Of a stretch of 64,000 nt of DNA, positions 63,932-64,000 are shown one piece after another (position 1 is the stretch's first letter; each line of letters opens with the position of its first letter). Below the pieces are notes generated by a model. It was given only the letters and a program-made list of their open reading frames with translations, ran no database searches and was not told where the DNA came from. This stretch comes from Pleurocapsa sp. PCC 7319. Its GTDB lineage: Bacteria; Cyanobacteriota; Cyanobacteriia; Cyanobacteriales; Xenococcaceae. Location of the stretch: positions 620,001-684,000 of the forward strand of contig NZ_KB235922.1 in NCBI RefSeq assembly GCF_000332195.1, given 5' to 3'. The translations under genes and the position numbers were made by a program.

Positions 63932-64000
63932 ACATTATGTATAGCCTTTCTCAAATTAATGAGGTACACCTCAATTAGCTATTAGCCATTAGCAAAACCA
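63932..64000. other. Window end, short spacer
   Basis: The last 69 bases include GAGGT-AC-ACCTC (63961-63972), a small dyad, and an AGCTATTAGCCATTAGC stretch of the AGCT/heptamer type. No gene is supported before the window ends. Confidence 0.4.

Overview
The window is cyanobacterial chromosome. Signs are photosynthesis genes (psaK, petM, a Psb28-type gene, chlM, nblA, nblS), dense HIP1 sites (GCGATCGC) in genes and spacers, and a type A RNase P RNA. Low GC, many heptanucleotide tandem repeats and scattered decaying mobile DNA fit a large-genome filamentous or baeocyte-forming lineage, but the exact genus cannot be read from the sequence. Almost everything looks like core chromosome. Accessory material is limited to a broken IS701-like element at the left edge, a decayed parB-like remnant near 61.5 kb, repeat clusters, and a nuclease-helicase-pentapeptide protein with a coiled-coil neighbour at 22-26 kb.

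Layout. 0-1.4 kb: transposase split by one stop codon, next to a truncated leader of a cyanobacterial NTPase-type protein. 1.5-4.6 kb: cdsA, cbiT and an Orn/Lys/Arg decarboxylase on the minus strand. 4.9-9.2 kb: response regulator, ychF, a small membrane protein and a Ser/Thr kinase. 9.2-19.4 kb: rhodanese lipoprotein, WecG-type glycosyltransferase, YbjQ-like protein, a degenerate ADP-ribosylglycohydrolase-like protein, a 7TM-HD phosphodiesterase, a dynamin-like/DUF697 GTPase, thrB and a membrane TPR protein. 19.6-27.2 kb: GH116 glucosidase, a repeat-bearing coiled-coil membrane protein, the NERD-helicase-pentapeptide fusion and chlM. 27.6-34.5 kb: nblA, hisC, a second aminotransferase, an HxlR regulator with divergent membrane protein, a Dda/RecD-like helicase, a ThyD-like epimerase, psb28-type gene and petM. 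34.6-41.4 kb: pdxA, khpA-rpsP-ffh cluster, tlyA, FHA protein, phasin-like protein and small conserved proteins. 41.4-53.5 kb: nblS, purD, trpF, psaK, a DUF1400 hydrolase, argF, prohibitin, a PTP-like phosphatase, argB and aroK. 54-64 kb: tiny conserved ORF, LapA-domain protein, ubiX, HEAT protein, rnc with rnpB just upstream, DUF3611 and Ycf20-like membrane proteins, glycerate kinase, HtrA protease and a DUF421 protein.

Functional links. NblS (sensor) and NblA (phycobilisome-degradation adaptor) lie 14 kb apart and belong to the same light/nutrient acclimation response. chlM, psaK, petM, Psb28-2 and Ycf20-like genes serve the photosynthetic membrane. rpsP/khpA/ffh/tlyA and rnpB/rnc are two RNA/translation clusters. 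argB/argF, hisC, trpF, thrB, aroK, purD and pdxA are scattered biosynthetic genes, as is usual in cyanobacteria.

I found no CRISPR array, tRNA, complete prophage or clear new multi-gene system. The items most worth a second look are the heptamer arrays that reach into start and stop codons, the nested-hairpin element downstream of psaK, the enlarged P12 domain of rnpB, the tandem duplication upstream of nblA, a CRP-like palindrome, and the nuclease-helicase-pentapeptide protein.
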